Translations under genes and position numbers: made by a program
NCBI GenBank assembly: GCA_016720835.1
Contig: JADKJW010000007.1
Span: forward strand, 198,425 to 262,424
DNA: 64,000 nt
Source of the DNA: Ignavibacteria bacterium
Lineage (GTDB): Bacteria; Bacteroidota; Ignavibacteria; SZUA-365
Reading direction: 5' to 3'
The notes under the pieces: generated by a model
What the model was told of the DNA's origin: nothing
Database searches by the model: none
The model's input: only the letters and a program-made list of their open reading frames with translations
In this document: positions 63,839 through 64,000 of the stretch, in pieces
Position numbering within the stretch: the stretch's first letter is position 1
Layout of the letters: each line of letters opens with the position of its first letter

Positions 63839-64000
63839 ATGACCCGAATGGCACGGCGCACACTGTACACACGCCCTCTTCTGCCCCATCGTCGGTTCCT
63901 ATCCGGCACCGTCCTTCCGGGCCGCAGCGAGAACAGCTCCTCCGCGCCGCCCTCACATTGCGGACTACTACTTCTCCCGGAACTACGTCTGGAACTTCCC
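63839..64000 (+). CDS. Start of a truncated gene at the window edge, product unclear
   Basis: A possible ATG at 63839 opens a 54-codon frame to the window end. A neighbouring frame ends HIADYYFSRNYVWNF, which looks more like protein, so a frame change near 63900 is possible. The rest lies beyond the window. No family can be named. Confidence 0.25.
   Translation, partial: MTRMARRTLYTRPLLPHRRFLSGTVLPGRSENSSSAPPSHCGLLLLPELRLELP

Overview
The window reads as a GC-rich (roughly 60-65 % by eye) bacterial chromosome segment from the Bacteroidota/Chlorobiota/Ignavibacteriota (FCB) lineage. Supporting signs are many secreted proteins ending in a type IX secretion (T9SS) type A sorting domain with PNPF-like motifs, promoter-like TAnnTTTG elements, and an 11-gene complex I operon. 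A Kapabacteria- or Ignavibacteria-like organism is my inference, not a demonstrated assignment.

Layout. 1-1.4 kb: end of a 4Fe-4S protein plus an FAD/NAD(P) electron-transfer partner, separated by a repeat-bounded relic of a four-helix-bundle gene. 1.7-5 kb: a membrane glycosyltransferase and a secreted TIM-barrel-like protein. 5.7-11.8 kb: LiaF-like membrane proteins, a LytS/LytTR two-component pair, a PLP-dependent dehydratase, a GNAT enzyme, a HAD nucleotidase and an SDR. 11.9-16.1 kb: an isocitrate/isopropylmalate dehydrogenase and two secreted proteins. 16.2-20.3 kb: a stand-alone cobalamin-binding (CarH/LitR-type) protein with an unknown partner, divergent from a CitD-CitE fusion and CitF. 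20.4-28.9 kb: a T9SS protein, an NlpC/P60 lipoprotein, tRNA-Ala(CGC), Nif3, a zinc-ribbon protein, RNase P RNA, recJ, yebC, ruvC, ruvA and PII. 29.0-42.6 kb: a DUF4389 protein and nuoABCDHIJK-[OmpA/TSP3]-LMN, with no nuoEFG. 42.9-47.3 kb: a porin-cytochrome electron conduit made of a tetraheme cytochrome, a duplicated Cys-rich protein, an outer-membrane barrel, an 11-heme cytochrome and a multiheme lipoprotein.

From about 47.5 kb to the end the character changes. Secreted T9SS proteins, a pseudouridine synthase, two related VGNxWxY proteins, a hicBA relic and a diheme T9SS protein almost all need frame changes to read through, and REP-like palindromes appear between genes. Either this part of the contig has indel errors or it is a decaying accessory region.

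How the parts fit. Complex I (electron input module not in this window) and the porin-cytochrome cluster are adjacent and could form a chain from reduced ferredoxin or NADH through quinone to an extracellular acceptor. Citrate lyase would feed citrate carbon into central metabolism. The strongest candidates for something new are the porin-cytochrome cluster with its odd duplicated Cys protein, the CitD-CitE fusion opposite a cobalamin sensor, and the diheme protein carrying a T9SS anchor.
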